Notes: a model not told the origin generated them from the sequence alone. Numbered from the stretch's first letter, positions 9,817-20,051 are shown. The stretch: 49,836 nucleotides of DNA from an uncultured Clostridium sp. (GCA_947574235.1 CANPIU010000007.1:1-49836); one strand, 5' to 3'. Made by a program: numbers and translations.

Positions 9817-12126
9817 TTATTCAATTATTTCTAAATTAGCAAATCTTGCCATTAATCTCTTATGCCCTACCTTATCAAAGCTTATGTCTACTTTCAAATC
9901 TTCTCCTTCCGGTTCTACTATATTGATGGTACCTTCTCCAAATTTTTTGTGAAATACTCGCACTCCTGCCTCATATTGTGATAAATCAACTTCCTTTTTA
10001 TTTTGCACTTTTTTACCCAAATTATTTAAAAAATTCTCAGCTGTTCTAAAAGCAAAATTAGAATTACTCTTGGCTGCCATAATTGGTTCTTTTTCGTTTA
10101 CCTTATATGTCTTTATGTTACCATTATTTTTACTTCCATACGTCCAACGATAAGAAGAATCTTGAAACATCGTTTGTTTGTTAGAAGTCGACCCAAAACT
10201 TTCAGCATATCCTTCTAATAATTCTTCTGGTATTTCTTGTAAAAATCTTGATACTGGATTATAGCTTGTGGAACCAAATATCGTACGTTGTTTACTACAA
10301 GTCATAAATAAATTTTCTTTTGCTCTGGTAATTCCTACATAACATAAACGTCTTTCTTCTTCTAGTTCTTTTGGCTCCATCATAGATTGATTACCAGGAA
10401 AAATTCCTTCCTCCATACCAACTAGGAATACTACAGGAAATTCAAGTCCCTTTGCACTATGAAGCGTCATTAAGGTTACCATTTCTGCTTCTTCTTCCAT
10501 TGTGTCTAAATCACTTGACAAAGTAATTCCTTCTAAAAATTCGCTCAGTGAATTTTCTGCACTTTCTTCTTCAAATTCTATGGCAACAGTCAAGAATTCC
10601 TCTAAGTTGGCAATTCTGTTTTCTGCTTCAATGGTATTTTCTAGTTCTAATGCTTTGGTATAACCCGATTTCTTTAATGTTAACTTAATTAATTCTGATA
10701 TCGTTATGTCATCTTTTTTAGCCTTTAATTCTTCTAGGCTATTTACAAATTCTCTGGAATTTAAAAATACCCTATTTAAACCATAAGTGTCTGCTTTTTT
10801 AATTACCTCATACATAGAAATTCCATCTGTGTTTGCAATCTGCTCTACTTTATCTAAGCTAGTTTTTCCAATTCCTCTTTTGGGTTCATTAATAATTCTT
10901 TTCAAACTTAAGTTGTCATTACTATTTTGAATTAATCTTAAATAAGCAATAATATCTTTTATTTCTTTTCTTTCATAGAACTTTAAACCACCAATGATTT
11001 TATAAGGAATATTCTCTCTTCTTAAAATATCTTCAATGGCTCTAGATTGTGTATTCATTCGATACAAAATAGTAAAGTCTGAATATTTGTAATATTCTTC
11101 TCTTTTTAAATGCTCTATTTGTTCTACAATATACGCACCTTCATCATATTCATTATCAGCTTGATAAACATGAGGTAAATTTCCTTCGTCATTTTGTGTC
11201 CATAATTCTTTTTTATATTTTTCCTCATTATTTTTAATAACACTATTAGCTGCTTTTAAAATATTTTGCGTACAACGATAGTTTTGCTCCAACTTAATAA
11301 TCTTGGTTCCTGGAAAATCCTTCTCAAAATTCAATATATTGGAAATATCTGCTCCTCTAAAACTATAAATTCCTTGGTCATTATCTCCAACTACTGTTAT
11401 GTTACCATTTTTTGAGGCAAATAAAGTAATTAAGGTAAATTGTGCTTTATTGGTATCTTGGTATTCATCTACTAATACATAGCGAAATTTGTTTGCATAA
11501 TATTCTAATATGTCTGGATTTTCCATCATAATTTTTATGGTATAATTTATGATATCATCAAAATCAATGGCATTATTTTCTTTTAGCCTTTTTTGGTATA
11601 ATTCATAAATTGTGGCTATTTTTTCTTTTCTAAATTCTCCATTGGCTCTAACTGTATATAAATCTGGCTCTAACATTTCGTTTTTAGCATTACTAATTTC
11701 AGATAATACACTTCTATCGGTAAATAATTTATCATCAATGTTTAAATCCTTTATACAATTTTTTATTAAAGTTCTTTGGTCTGTTGTATCAAATATAATA
11801 AAAGAACTATCGAACCCAATTCGGTCAATAAATTTTCGTAAAATTCGTACACAGATTGAATGGAAAGTTCCCATCCATATGTCTCTTGCCGCATCTCCTA
11901 CTAGATTTGTTATTCTTTCTTTCATTTCATTAGCAGCTTTATTGGTAAACGTAATAGCTATAATGTCCCATGGCTTTATTCCCTTTTCTCCTATCAAATA
12001 CGCTATTTTGTGAGTTAATACTTTTGTCTTTCCACTTCCAGCTCCTGCAATTACAAGACATGGTCCCTCGGTATTCACTACTGCTTCATATTGTTTATCG
12101 TTTAATCCTTTTAATATTTCTTGCAT
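9817..12126 (-). CDS. pcrA: ATP-dependent DNA helicase PcrA (UvrD/Rep family)
   Basis: 769 residues, superfamily 1A helicase, 3'-5' translocase needed for rolling-circle replication and removal of replication barriers. Walker A AGAGSGKTK at about 27-35, motif II VDEYQDTNKAQ near 220, motif III VVGDNDQGIYSFRGAD, motif IV LEQNYRC, motif V TLHSAKGLEFPVVFLVGMEEG, motif VI EERRLCYVGITRAK. The C-terminal Tudor-like RNA polymerase binding region (GVRVFHKKFGEGTI) is present. A single gene with its own terminator. Confidence 0.97.
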   Translation of the reverse strand: MQEILKGLNDKQYEAVVNTEGPCLVIAGAGSGKTKVLTHKIAYLIGEKGIKPWDIIAITFTNKAANEMKERITNLVGDAARDIWMGTFHSICVRILRKFIDRIGFDSSFIIFDTTDQRTLIKNCIKDLNIDDKLFTDRSVLSEISNAKNEMLEPDLYTVRANGEFRKEKIATIYELYQKRLKENNAIDFDDIINYTIKIMMENPDILEYYANKFRYVLVDEYQDTNKAQFTLITLFASKNGNITVVGDNDQGIYSFRGADISNILNFEKDFPGTKIIKLEQNYRCTQNILKAANSVIKNNEEKYKKELWTQNDEGNLPHVYQADNEYDEGAYIVEQIEHLKREEYYKYSDFTILYRMNTQSRAIEDILRRENIPYKIIGGLKFYERKEIKDIIAYLRLIQNSNDNLSLKRIINEPKRGIGKTSLDKVEQIANTDGISMYEVIKKADTYGLNRVFLNSREFVNSLEELKAKKDDITISELIKLTLKKSGYTKALELENTIEAENRIANLEEFLTVAIEFEEESAENSLSEFLEGITLSSDLDTMEEEAEMVTLMTLHSAKGLEFPVVFLVGMEEGIFPGNQSMMEPKELEEERRLCYVGITRAKENLFMTCSKQRTIFGSTSYNPVSRFLQEIPEELLEGYAESFGSTSNKQTMFQDSSYRWTYGSKNNGNIKTYKVNEKEPIMAAKSNSNFAFRTAENFLNNLGKKVQNKKEVDLSQYEAGVRVFHKKFGEGTINIVEPEGEDLKVDISFDKVGHKRLMARFANLEIIE

Positions 12127-12315
12127 TTTTTCTTCCTTCCTTTTTGTATTATGTTTATTTTTATTTTTTGTTTGTTCAAATGTCTGTTTGTATTTTACTA
12201 TATCTATTTTTAAAAAGCAAGTGTTTTTCTTTTTTTATTTAATAACTTTCTAAAATTAGACTACACTTACTTATATAGTAAAAAAGCTCTTCTTCTAGTA
12301 GACTTTCCTACTATA

Positions 12316-12353
12316 TTAAAAATAGCCTATGCATTTGTGATACATACGCTATT
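12316..12353 (-). terminator. Terminator of the first pilin-like gene
   Basis: AATAGC / GCTATT stem with a second paired block (TATG/CATA) and a following T tract on the minus strand. Confidence 0.65.
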
Positions 12354-12357
12354 ATGT

Positions 12358-13260
12358 TTAATCTGGTATTAACAAGATTGAATAAGTATAATAAGGATAG
12401 ATAGATAAGTCAGAAAATAAACTAAAATTTATTTTGGTATTTTCATCATAGGCAACAGTTGCACTAGTAGAACATTTCATATAGTCTAGGCTTACATTGC
12501 TAAAACTGTCATCCTGCCCTAGCGTCGAACCATCATTAATCATTGCAGACAATCTTGTTGTTCTTTCTACTTCCGATGAAACTGAATAGGAAATAATTGC
12601 TTTCCCTTTTCCATATCCTGAAAGTGATACTTTTTCTAAGGTACGCCAACTAGCATTAACATTGAGAGTTGATTTTCCCCAATCCTTTCTTATTAATGTT
12701 GTTTTCTTACTATTCTGCATAGTTTGTATTGTATTTTTTAACTCTTGCAATTCGGCTTGATAAGAATTCATAATAGTTTTTATTTCTTCTATTTCCATAT
12801 CTCTTGAAATGTCTTCAACTTTTACACCATCAATAGAAGATAATCTTAATTTTCCATTTATTTCAAACTCGTAGGGATAATCATTTAATTTTGTCAAAAT
12901 AGTATCTTCTCCTGTTTCTATTTTAATAGGAGGCAATAAAAACTTATTCTCCAAAGATGCTACCTTTTTATCTTTGATTTTTACATATTCCATATCACTA
13001 TCTTCACAAAGTCTATTGGCTAGATATTGTAAATCTGGCATTTTTTGTTCATCCTTGTAACTTTGTATTTGTGCATTAGTTATTTTCAAAGTTATCATCT
13101 CAGTCGCTGTCTGCCTGTCATTTTCTTCTTTTGCTTTGCTACTTTTCTTTAAAATACCCTTTTCTCCTGTTACTGTCAAAATAGTTACACTAGCCAAAAT
13201 CAATAAGACAACAATTGTAACCACTAAAACAACTAATGTAATTCCTTTTTCTTTTTCCAT
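12358..13260 (-). CDS. Type IV pilin-like (class III signal peptide) protein
   Basis: 300 residues. MEKEKGITLVVLVVTIVVLL: a short basic leader, a prepilin peptidase site after Gly6 and a hydrophobic helix, then an acidic, helical stalk. The first about 140 residues closely match those of the protein at 19128-20051 (for example LKITNAQIQSY, LQYLANRLCED, GKLRLSSI-G). The C-terminal 100 residues differ completely and look beta-rich. The Glu at position 5 of mature pilins is replaced (ITLVV), common in clostridial pseudopilin-like proteins. No pilus assembly genes are nearby. Surface display is inferred. Confidence 0.75.
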   Translation of the reverse strand: MEKEKGITLVVLVVTIVVLLILASVTILTVTGEKGILKKSSKAKEENDRQTATEMITLKITNAQIQSYKDEQKMPDLQYLANRLCEDSDMEYVKIKDKKVASLENKFLLPPIKIETGEDTILTKLNDYPYEFEINGKLRLSSIDGVKVEDISRDMEIEEIKTIMNSYQAELQELKNTIQTMQNSKKTTLIRKDWGKSTLNVNASWRTLEKVSLSGYGKGKAIISYSVSSEVERTTRLSAMINDGSTLGQDDSFSNVSLDYMKCSTSATVAYDENTKINFSLFSDLSIYPYYTYSILLIPD

Positions 13261-13355
13261 CGTCTTTTCTACCTTTCATTTGCCTATTTTTAATATATCA
13301 ATTTCTACTTATTTTTATTGTATTTATAGATAAAAATTATGTCAATATATTTATA

Positions 13356-14101
13356 TCAAATTCCTGTTGCAAAAATTCCGATTAAAAAACCTATCATATT
13401 TCCTAAAGCTGTCATCCTTCCATGGTATAAGTGATTTGCTTCTGGTATCAATTCTCCTGATACAATATATAACATGGCTCCGTGCCGCAAAGCTTAGGCA
13501 TATAGCTATTACCTGTTCTGATATGGAGCCTACAATAGCACCAAAAAAAGCACCAATTCCTGTTGTAATACCAGATAATACAACATAAAAAATCACTTTT
13601 GAGATTTTCATCCCTCCATTTTTCATGGGAACTGCCATAGATATTCCTTCTGGTATATCATGCAAACAAATTGCTAACGCCAAACTTAATCCCAACTTCA
13701 TGGAAGCCTCAAAACCTGACCCGAATAGCTAATCCTTCTGGAAAATTATGAATAGCAAGTCCTATAGATACAATAATTCCTGTCTTTAATAGGTTATTGC
13801 CTTCATTTTTTAATACCTTATGGTTACTAAATTTCTTTTCTACTACTAGATCACAAAAAATCATAGCTATAATTCCTGCAATAATTCCTATTACTACACT
13901 TATAATTCCGCTTATCCCTAATGCTTCTGGTATTAAATCAAAGCAGATAACTGCCATCATTAAACCTGAAGCAAATGCTAAAATAAAACTTAAAAATTTA
14001 TTCGAGTGCCTTTTAATAATGACACCTAGGATGCCACCTAATGTTGTTCCAAATGTACCAAAAAATAAGCCTAAAATAGTTGTTTTAATAATATCTTCCA
14101 T
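13356..14101 (-). CDS. ZIP family metal transporter, with two +1 frameshifts at CGG
   Basis: Zinc/iron-type divalent cation permease with about eight membrane segments. The first frame (14101 to 13723) carries CFDLIPEA and HNFPEGLAI, the second CLHDIPEGISMAVP and the long GITTGIGAFFGAIVGSI helix, the third AMLYIVSGELIPEANHLYHG and the last helix, ending at TGA 13356-13358. Both joins are single extra C bases before Gly codons (C13723 before GGG, C13482 before GGA). Total 746 nt is 3x248 plus 2, giving 247 residues when both are ignored. The metal-binding HN-PEG and H-D-PEG motifs are intact. Without frameshifting no functional product is possible. Confidence 0.88.
13480..13482 (-). other. CGG frameshift site 2 in the ZIP transporter
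   Basis: Coding strand TTT GCG GCA C GGA GCC ATG. The upstream frame reads GCA CGG AGC; skipping C13482 gives Phe-Ala-Ala-Gly-Ala-Met and the conserved SGELIPEA segment. Confidence 0.88.
13721..13723 (-). other. CGG frameshift site 1 in the ZIP transporter
   Basis: Coding strand GCT ATT C GGG TCA GGT. The upstream frame reads CGG GTC AGG TTT TGA; skipping C13723 gives PEGLAI-GSGFEAS, as in ZIP proteins. This is the only site of the six followed by G rather than A. Confidence 0.88.
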
Positions 14102-14253
14102 TTAGATTTCTCCTTTTCTATTTTAGTTTATTATATCTTCTATTACATTATTCAAAAATTAAGGTAAATTGTTTAAACTTAAGTTATATCTACTTTACAT
14201 TTTTCCTATCATTTAATAGTATTACTAAAGAAACTTTTCAAGGAGGTGTTAAG

Positions 14254-14577
14254 ATGACAGAGGAAGAATATGAAAAAAAAGTAAAAGGAACTAAAATTTT
14301 TTGTAGTATTTTAGCTTGTTTATTTAGTATCGTTCTACTAAATAGTATTGCTAAGCAAAATATCCTTCAAGCAGGATTATGTATTGGATTTATAGTTCTT
14401 TTGTATTTATTCTATCACTTTACAAAACGAAGAAAGATAGCAGGACCTATTATTGGTATTATTCTTGGAATTCTCTATATATTACGATTAAATATAATTG
14501 GTATTCTTATTGGCGTTTTTATTTTGGTAGACTGCATCCCTATGTTAAAATATGTTAGAGAACTTACGAAAGAATAA
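14254..14577 (+). CDS. Small membrane protein of unknown function
   Basis: 107 residues with a strong AAGGAGGTG ribosome binding site. Four hydrophobic segments (about 12-28, 33-48, 58-76, 78-95) with short charged loops. No recognised motif. It is a single gene between the ZIP transporter and prfA, closed by a clear terminator. Confidence 0.7.
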   Translation: MTEEEYEKKVKGTKIFCSILACLFSIVLLNSIAKQNILQAGLCIGFIVLLYLFYHFTKRRKIAGPIIGIILGILYILRLNIIGILIGVFILVDCIPMLKYVRELTKE

Positions 14578-14578
14578 A

Positions 14579-14623
14579 TAAAAAATCCTAGTAATCAAAA
14601 ATTTTGAATATTAGGATTTTTTA
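14579..14623. terminator. Bidirectional terminator between the small membrane gene and prfA
   Basis: AAAAATCCTA / TAGGATTTTT stem with a 21-base loop and T/A tracts at both ends, between convergent genes. Confidence 0.75.
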
Positions 14624-14631
14624 GTTCAATA

Positions 14632-15690
14632 TTATTCTTCTCCTTTTAACCTCTCTGCTCTATCAGCTGCAATTAAATTATCTATCATTTCATCAATATC
14701 ACCATTTAAGAAGTTTTCCATTTGGTAAATACTCATGCCTATTCTATGGTCTGTAATTCTTCCTTGTGGATAATTATAAGTTCTTATCTTTTCACTTCTA
14801 TCCCCTGAGCCAACTTGTGTCCTTCTGGCATTTGTTATCTCACTATCTTGCTTTTCCTTTTCAATTTCATATAATTTTGTTCTTAACATTTTCATAGCAT
14901 TATCTTTATTTTGAAACTGTGACCTTTCGGTTTGACACTCCACGACAATTCCTGATGGCTCGTGAATTAATCTTACGGCAGATGAAGTTTTATTAATATG
15001 TTGTCCACCTGCCCCTGAAGCCCTGAATACCTCCATCTTAATATCTGCTGGGTTAATTTCAATTTCCACGTCTTCTACTACTGGTAACACGGCAACCGTT
15101 GCTGTCGAAGTATGAATTCTTCCACTACTTTCTGTGTCTGGTACTCTTTGCACTCTATGAACACCACTTTCAAATTTCAATCTACTATAAACACCTTTTC
15201 CCGTAATCATAAAAGAAACTTCTTTATAGCCACCTAAACCAGTTTCATTTTCATTTAACACTTCTAATTTCCAATGTCTTTTTTCAGCATACATAGTGTA
15301 CATCCTGAATAAAGTTCCTGCAAATAAAGCTGCCTCTTCTCCACCTGCTCCAGCTCTTATTTCACACATAATATTTTTTTCATCATCTGGGTCTTTGGGA
15401 ATTAATAATATTTTTAGTTCTTCTTCTATTTTTGGTAAATTTTCTTTTGCTTCATAATATTCTGTTTCTGCTAATTCTTTCATCTCTAGGTCTTGCATTA
15501 ATTCCTCGGCTTCTTCCATACCCTTCTTTACTTTTTTATATTCTCTGAATTTCAACACAATATCTTCTATGCTAGCATGCTCTTTCATTAATTTTTGCCA
15601 CTCTGCTTGATTGGCTATTACTTCTGGGTCTGCAATTAACTTTGTTAATTCTTCATATCTCTTCTCTACGGCTTCTAACTTTTCAAACAT
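14632..15690 (-). CDS. prfA: Peptide chain release factor 1
   Basis: 352 residues, normal length. RF1 ends translation at UAA and UAG. The GGQ catalytic motif is at about 228-230 ([12 protein letters not shown]), and the codon-recognition P-x-T tripeptide appears in VPDTESSGR near 184, followed by [13 protein letters not shown]. The usual neighbours hemK/prmC are absent. It is a single gene with a short leader; TrmD or PrmC are not in the window. Confidence 0.96.
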   Translation of the reverse strand: MFEKLEAVEKRYEELTKLIADPEVIANQAEWQKLMKEHASIEDIVLKFREYKKVKKGMEEAEELMQDLEMKELAETEYYEAKENLPKIEEELKILLIPKDPDDEKNIMCEIRAGAGGEEAALFAGTLFRMYTMYAEKRHWKLEVLNENETGLGGYKEVSFMITGKGVYSRLKFESGVHRVQRVPDTESSGRIHTSTATVAVLPVVEDVEIEINPADIKMEVFRASGAGGQHINKTSSAVRLIHEPSGIVVECQTERSQFQNKDNAMKMLRTKLYEIEKEKQDSEITNARRTQVGSGDRSEKIRTYNYPQGRITDHRIGMSIYQMENFLNGDIDEMIDNLIAADRAERLKGEE

Positions 15691-15820
15691 ATTTTTTCTC
15701 CTTCATTTTGATTTTGCTTTTGGTATTATACTACACTTTCTTAATATATTCAATAGACTACCTTTAAAAAATAGCCTTTTAAACCGCATTTTGCAAGTTT
15801 TTTAGACTATTTTCTACTCT

Positions 15821-17683
15821 TTATAAATGGATTACATTAAATTCCAAATTTAATTCTTTTAAAATTTGTTCTTCTCGATTGGTACAAGTAAAAATGATAA
15901 TTTGATGCGTTTTAAATCTTTTTGCCATATATTCTAAAATATTTTTTAATCTTTTTTTATCATAGTAAGCAAAAGCTTCATCAAAAATAATTGGCATCTT
16001 TTCCTCTGATAACTCTTCTACCATTGCAAGTCTTAAAGAAAGATATAATTGGTCAATGGTTCCAATACTTAATCTATCTGCTGGTATGTAATTTCCACTT
16101 TCTAATTCTACTATTAGTCCTGTTTCATCATTTAGTCTAACTCTTCTGTATTTTCCTTCTGTTATTGTTCCAATGGTTTCTGATAATTTGTCTGTAAACT
16201 TAGGGGTTACTGTATTCTTCATTTTGTCATAAGAAGTGTCTAAAATCTCTAGTGCTAGCTTCATACTTTTTTCTAATTTCTTCAAGCTTACCATTTGTTC
16301 TTTATGGTTAACTAGGTTTTCTTCTATGTTAGATAATTTTTCTAATCTTGGTTCTATATTTTTGTAATCTAATTGTAACGAATGTAATTCAAATTTTTTT
16401 CTGTTTATTTCATTTTCTATAGTTTGTATTTCTAAATTTATTTTTTCTAAATTATTTTTATTATTTTTTTCTATTTTTTTAATATTTATTTCTTCTTCTA
16501 GTTTTTTATTATTTTTTCTTAATAAATCCATCTCAAAATTTAATTGTTTTATTTCTGTATTTATTTTTTCCAAATTTTCATAATTCATCTTCTCGTTATT
16601 ATTCTTTATTTTTTTAAAAAATAAAGAATAAATTATAACCATTGGTACTGTAAGAAGAAAAATATAATTAAAATATTTATTTTGAATAAAAATAAATTGA
16701 AAAATATTGATTATAATAATTCCTAAAAAAATAATTAATATTTTTTTATTAATTTTATTTTTATTTGAATTTATTTCTTTGTTTTTTTCTAATAGAGTTT
16801 TATTTTTTAATTTTATTTCTTCTATCTTGTCTTCTATTTTTTTTATCTTTTCACTATTTTCATTTTTCAAATTATTTTTATAATTTATTTCTAAATTATT
16901 TTTTTCGTTCTCCATTTTTTCATTTTCTTGTTTTAACTTCTCTTCTTTTAGTTTTTCACTTTCTATTTCCAATTGTTCAAGTTCCTTTGCTAAACTATTT
17001 TTCTTTTCTTCTATTTTACACTTTATGTCTACGCTTTTTTCTACCTCTTCTCTTTCTTGCTCTAATTTTTCTATTTCTTTGACAACTACATTAATTGGCT
17101 TTTCCCTAGTTCTTTCTGTCCCGATTTCTTCTAATAGACGTCTATTTAATCTATCTTTTGCTCTCTTATAAGATACATTATCTTCTCCTGTTCCGACTAA
17201 ATTTGCAACCTTTTGTATCAAAATATTTTGGTCTTGCTTTTCTAATTTTACTTCTTGTTGACGAATTAATACCGTTGATAAAAATAATGCTTCATCTACA
17301 TTTGTTTGTTCATAAAAAAATTCATTTCCTTTATTTTTATCGATATTAAATTGTTTTGAAATATCCTCCATTTCACTATTAAATATTTTGGGATTTTTTT
17401 TCTTAAAATCTCTAAATATCTCAAATTTTTCTTGATTTTCTAATTCATATTCTAATTTCCCAGAAAACTCTTCTCCTATCCAAGGTGTATATTTATCAAA
17501 ATCAGATATATTTTTTCCATTTTTGTTTTTGGAAATTCCATAAAAAGAATTTATCATAAAATTTAATATTGTTGATTTCCCAGCTTCATTTTCTCCATAA
17601 ATAATATTAATATTATTTTCTAAATTAATTTCTTTTTCTTTTATTTTTCCATAAGCATTTATTTTTAATTGATTTATTTTCAA
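15821..17683 (-). CDS. yhaN: YhaN-type SbcC-like ATPase with a membrane hairpin
   Basis: 620 residues from TTG 17683 (AGGAGG upstream). Rad50/SbcC-like architecture: Walker A GENEAGKST at 30-38, a long coiled coil (about 200-310 and 360-480), then signature and Walker B motifs (LSIGTIDQLYLSLRLA and MPIIFDEAFAYYD). Instead of a zinc hook, two membrane-spanning helices sit at about 315-357, as in Bacillus YhaN, which suggests the coiled coil is tethered to the membrane. It is the partner of the phosphodiesterase 17 bases upstream. It probably processes DNA ends; the full 1000-residue SbcC is excluded by length. Confidence 0.85.
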   Translation of the reverse strand: MKINQLKINAYGKIKEKEINLENNINIIYGENEAGKSTILNFMINSFYGISKNKNGKNISDFDKYTPWIGEEFSGKLEYELENQEKFEIFRDFKKKNPKIFNSEMEDISKQFNIDKNKGNEFFYEQTNVDEALFLSTVLIRQQEVKLEKQDQNILIQKVANLVGTGEDNVSYKRAKDRLNRRLLEEIGTERTREKPINVVVKEIEKLEQEREEVEKSVDIKCKIEEKKNSLAKELEQLEIESEKLKEEKLKQENEKMENEKNNLEINYKNNLKNENSEKIKKIEDKIEEIKLKNKTLLEKNKEINSNKNKINKKILIIFLGIIIINIFQFIFIQNKYFNYIFLLTVPMVIIYSLFFKKIKNNNEKMNYENLEKINTEIKQLNFEMDLLRKNNKKLEEEINIKKIEKNNKNNLEKINLEIQTIENEINRKKFELHSLQLDYKNIEPRLEKLSNIEENLVNHKEQMVSLKKLEKSMKLALEILDTSYDKMKNTVTPKFTDKLSETIGTITEGKYRRVRLNDETGLIVELESGNYIPADRLSIGTIDQLYLSLRLAMVEELSEEKMPIIFDEAFAYYDKKRLKNILEYMAKRFKTHQIIIFTCTNREEQILKELNLEFNVIHL

Positions 17684-17700
17684 TTTTTATCCTCCTTTTT

Positions 17701-18771
17701 TTATTCTAAGGCGTCTAAACCTATTTCAATTGCCTTTTCTATAATTTCTTTTCCTTCTTCGGTCGTTTCCTGCTTTAATTTTTCAAGTAATTCCTTCACA
17801 AATAATCCCTTTAACGTATTTTCATTTACCATTTTTTCTAAATCATACGCTATTTTTGTGTGATTTTTTATTTTAATAATTCTTTCATTTTCTACATATC
17901 TCATAATGTCGTATGGATTAATCTCAAAATTCCTATTTCCCTTCAATATAATTTTGCTATATTCATTGTTTTTTATTTCTAATTGATTTATTTTTTCAAT
18001 TAATTCTTCTTTTGAAAGAATATCATTTACCTCTAGTTCTATTTCCTTAAATTCTTCTTCATCTAGTGGAATAAATTTTAATTGTAAATTATTTTTTTCG
18101 ATTTCTCCTACTAGCATCCCATGCTCACCTAATTCATCAAAACCAAGAGAGATGGTTGATCCAGGATAAGCTATATTAGTATTACACTCGGTTTTATGAA
18201 TATGCCCCATGGCCACATAATCAAATTTCTTTTCTTCTAACATTTTTCTTGTTATAGAATTATACTGTTTTTCTTCAATAGATGCTCCGTCTAACGTTCC
18301 ATGCATAACTAAAATATTAATTTTATTGGTATCTTCTATTTCATATTGCTCTATTCCACAATTTGTACAATAAAAGTCATCAAATCCATAACCATGAATA
18401 ACGATTTCCCTATTTTCGATTTTCTCAATTTTAGACTTAAATATTTTTACATTTTTGTTCCAGTCAAATTTATTATAATACGAATTCTTAATATAAGGGT
18501 CATGATTTCCTGGCGCTATTACTACTTGTACTTCAGGAATTTCTTTAAATAATTGATTGATATATTCTATAGTTGATAATTTCACATATTTATCCTCATA
18601 TAAATCCCCAGAAATAAATAAATACTCTACCTCGTTCTCTTTACAATATTCAATTACCTTTTTGAAAGCTTTTCGTTGTTGCATCCTTCGTAAATCTCCT
18701 AAAATATTTTTGTCTGCCAAATTTACAAATGGACTGTCAAAGTGCATATCTGCTATATGTACAAATTTCAT
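17701..18771 (-). CDS. yhaO: YhaO/SbcD-type DNA repair metallophosphoesterase
   Basis: 356 residues. The calcineurin-like nuclease fold of Mre11/SbcD: HIADMHFDSPF (metal ligands D and H), SGDLYED, APGNHDPY, VMHGTLDG and MGHIHKTE, in order. The C-terminal part is a short capping region with basic residues. It forms a two-gene unit with the YhaN-like ATPase, matching the Bacillus yhaO-yhaN pair and the SbcD-SbcC logic of a nuclease plus an ATPase clamp. Confidence 0.9.
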   Translation of the reverse strand: MKFVHIADMHFDSPFVNLADKNILGDLRRMQQRKAFKKVIEYCKENEVEYLFISGDLYEDKYVKLSTIEYINQLFKEIPEVQVVIAPGNHDPYIKNSYYNKFDWNKNVKIFKSKIEKIENREIVIHGYGFDDFYCTNCGIEQYEIEDTNKINILVMHGTLDGASIEEKQYNSITRKMLEEKKFDYVAMGHIHKTECNTNIAYPGSTISLGFDELGEHGMLVGEIEKNNLQLKFIPLDEEEFKEIELEVNDILSKEELIEKINQLEIKNNEYSKIILKGNRNFEINPYDIMRYVENERIIKIKNHTKIAYDLEKMVNENTLKGLFVKELLEKLKQETTEEGKEIIEKAIEIGLDALE

Positions 18772-19127
18772 AATCGACTCCTTTTCTCTTTTCTAGTAGT
18801 TATTTTACTATATTTTAGTATTTTTATCAAGAGTCTTACGAAAGTTTTTTCGCCTTTTATGGTCTTTCTATATCTATTTCATTATCTTGATAACAAACCA
18901 CGGTTTTTACCCTTAAAGTTAAAGAAGCAACTACTATTGAAAAATAGTAGTTGCTATTGTCTTGCTATACAACTGAATTTATTAAAACATTATCATGGTG
19001 GCTCACCATAAATTCTTTTATTTATATGGAAAATTCATACTAAGCATTTCAATTTTCCTTTTTATATTTTCTTTGACTTTGAATCTGCTATATACGCTTA
19101 TTATTCAATATTTATTAGTTTTTATAG
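18772..19127. other. Intergenic region with a perfect hairpin
   Basis: No convincing gene. At 18926-18955 there is a perfect 13-bp inverted repeat (AGCAACTACTATT and its complement) with a 4-base loop. It lacks a long T tract on either strand, so it may be a weak terminator or an RNA structure. Short open frames here lack ribosome binding sites. Confidence 0.6.
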
Positions 19128-20051
19128 TTAATTTGTATCTGGCTTGCAACCTTCAGCATAAAAAAATTTACTACTTGTAATGATAGAATTTTCTTTTTTA
19201 AACCTAAGATATTCACCTTTTTTCATATAAATTTCACAACCAGCAGTTCCCCAATTATAGCCAGGACTTGGACTAGTTGATATTAAGGTTCCAGATTTAG
19301 TATAATGAAATATGAAACTATTATAAGCAGAAGTATTCTGTTGATTATCAATACGACAACAATAATATCCATCACATGGTGCAGTATATAAAGAATCCTG
19401 AATAAAAGCAACTTCTTCATACTCATCAGACCTTAATTTTTGGTAAAAAGAAAGTTTTTCATTGATTCTTTCATCTACTTTAGCATCTAAAATTACATTT
19501 ATTTTTTCATTTACTTTAGCTTCAATCTTAGCATTTAATTCTTCTTCTGTTATCGTAATTGTATAATCTTTTTCAGCCACTTGAATTCCATTAATAGAAG
19601 CTAATCTTAATTTTCCATCTATTTCAAATTCATAGGGATATTCTTTTAATTTTGTAAAAATAGAACTTCTTTCTGGAACATTAATATATGGTAAAATTGT
19701 TTCATGTGTATTTGCTTGCTTCTTACCTTGTGTAGTTAGTTCTACATATTGTATATCATTATCTTCACATAATCGATTAGCTAAATATTGTAAATTAGGC
19801 ATTTGTTGTTCTTCTGAATAACTCTTTATTTGTGCATTAGTTATTTTCAAATTCATTATTTCTGTGGCTGCTTTTTCATCTGTTTCTTCTTTTGCTGTTT
19901 TTGATTTTCCTAAAATTCCATTTTCTCCTGTTAGCGTTAATATGGTTACTCCGGCCAAAATTAATAAAATAATAATTGTAATAATTAAAGCAACTAAAGT
20001 GATACCTTTATTAGCATTTTCACTTTTTCTTAAAAAACTTTCTCTTCCCAT
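19128..20051 (-). CDS. Type IV pilin-like protein, second paralogue
   Basis: 307 residues from ATG 20051 (GGAAGG upstream). A basic leader, then KGITLVALIITIIILLILAG with a prepilin peptidase site after Gly. The N-terminal half is a close paralogue of the protein at 12358-13260; a Glu/Lys helical segment at about 165-205 (EAKVNEKINVILDAKVDERI) follows, and then a compact C-terminal domain with aromatic and Cys residues (CDGYYCCRIDN, AGCEIYMKKGEYLRF) that may form a C1q/TNF-like jelly roll. A stalk with an interchangeable head is the likely architecture. Confidence 0.72.
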   Translation of the reverse strand: MGRESFLRKSENANKGITLVALIITIIILLILAGVTILTLTGENGILGKSKTAKEETDEKAATEIMNLKITNAQIKSYSEEQQMPNLQYLANRLCEDNDIQYVELTTQGKKQANTHETILPYINVPERSSIFTKLKEYPYEFEIDGKLRLASINGIQVAEKDYTITITEEELNAKIEAKVNEKINVILDAKVDERINEKLSFYQKLRSDEYEEVAFIQDSLYTAPCDGYYCCRIDNQQNTSAYNSFIFHYTKSGTLISTSPSPGYNWGTAGCEIYMKKGEYLRFKKENSIITSSKFFYAEGCKPDTN

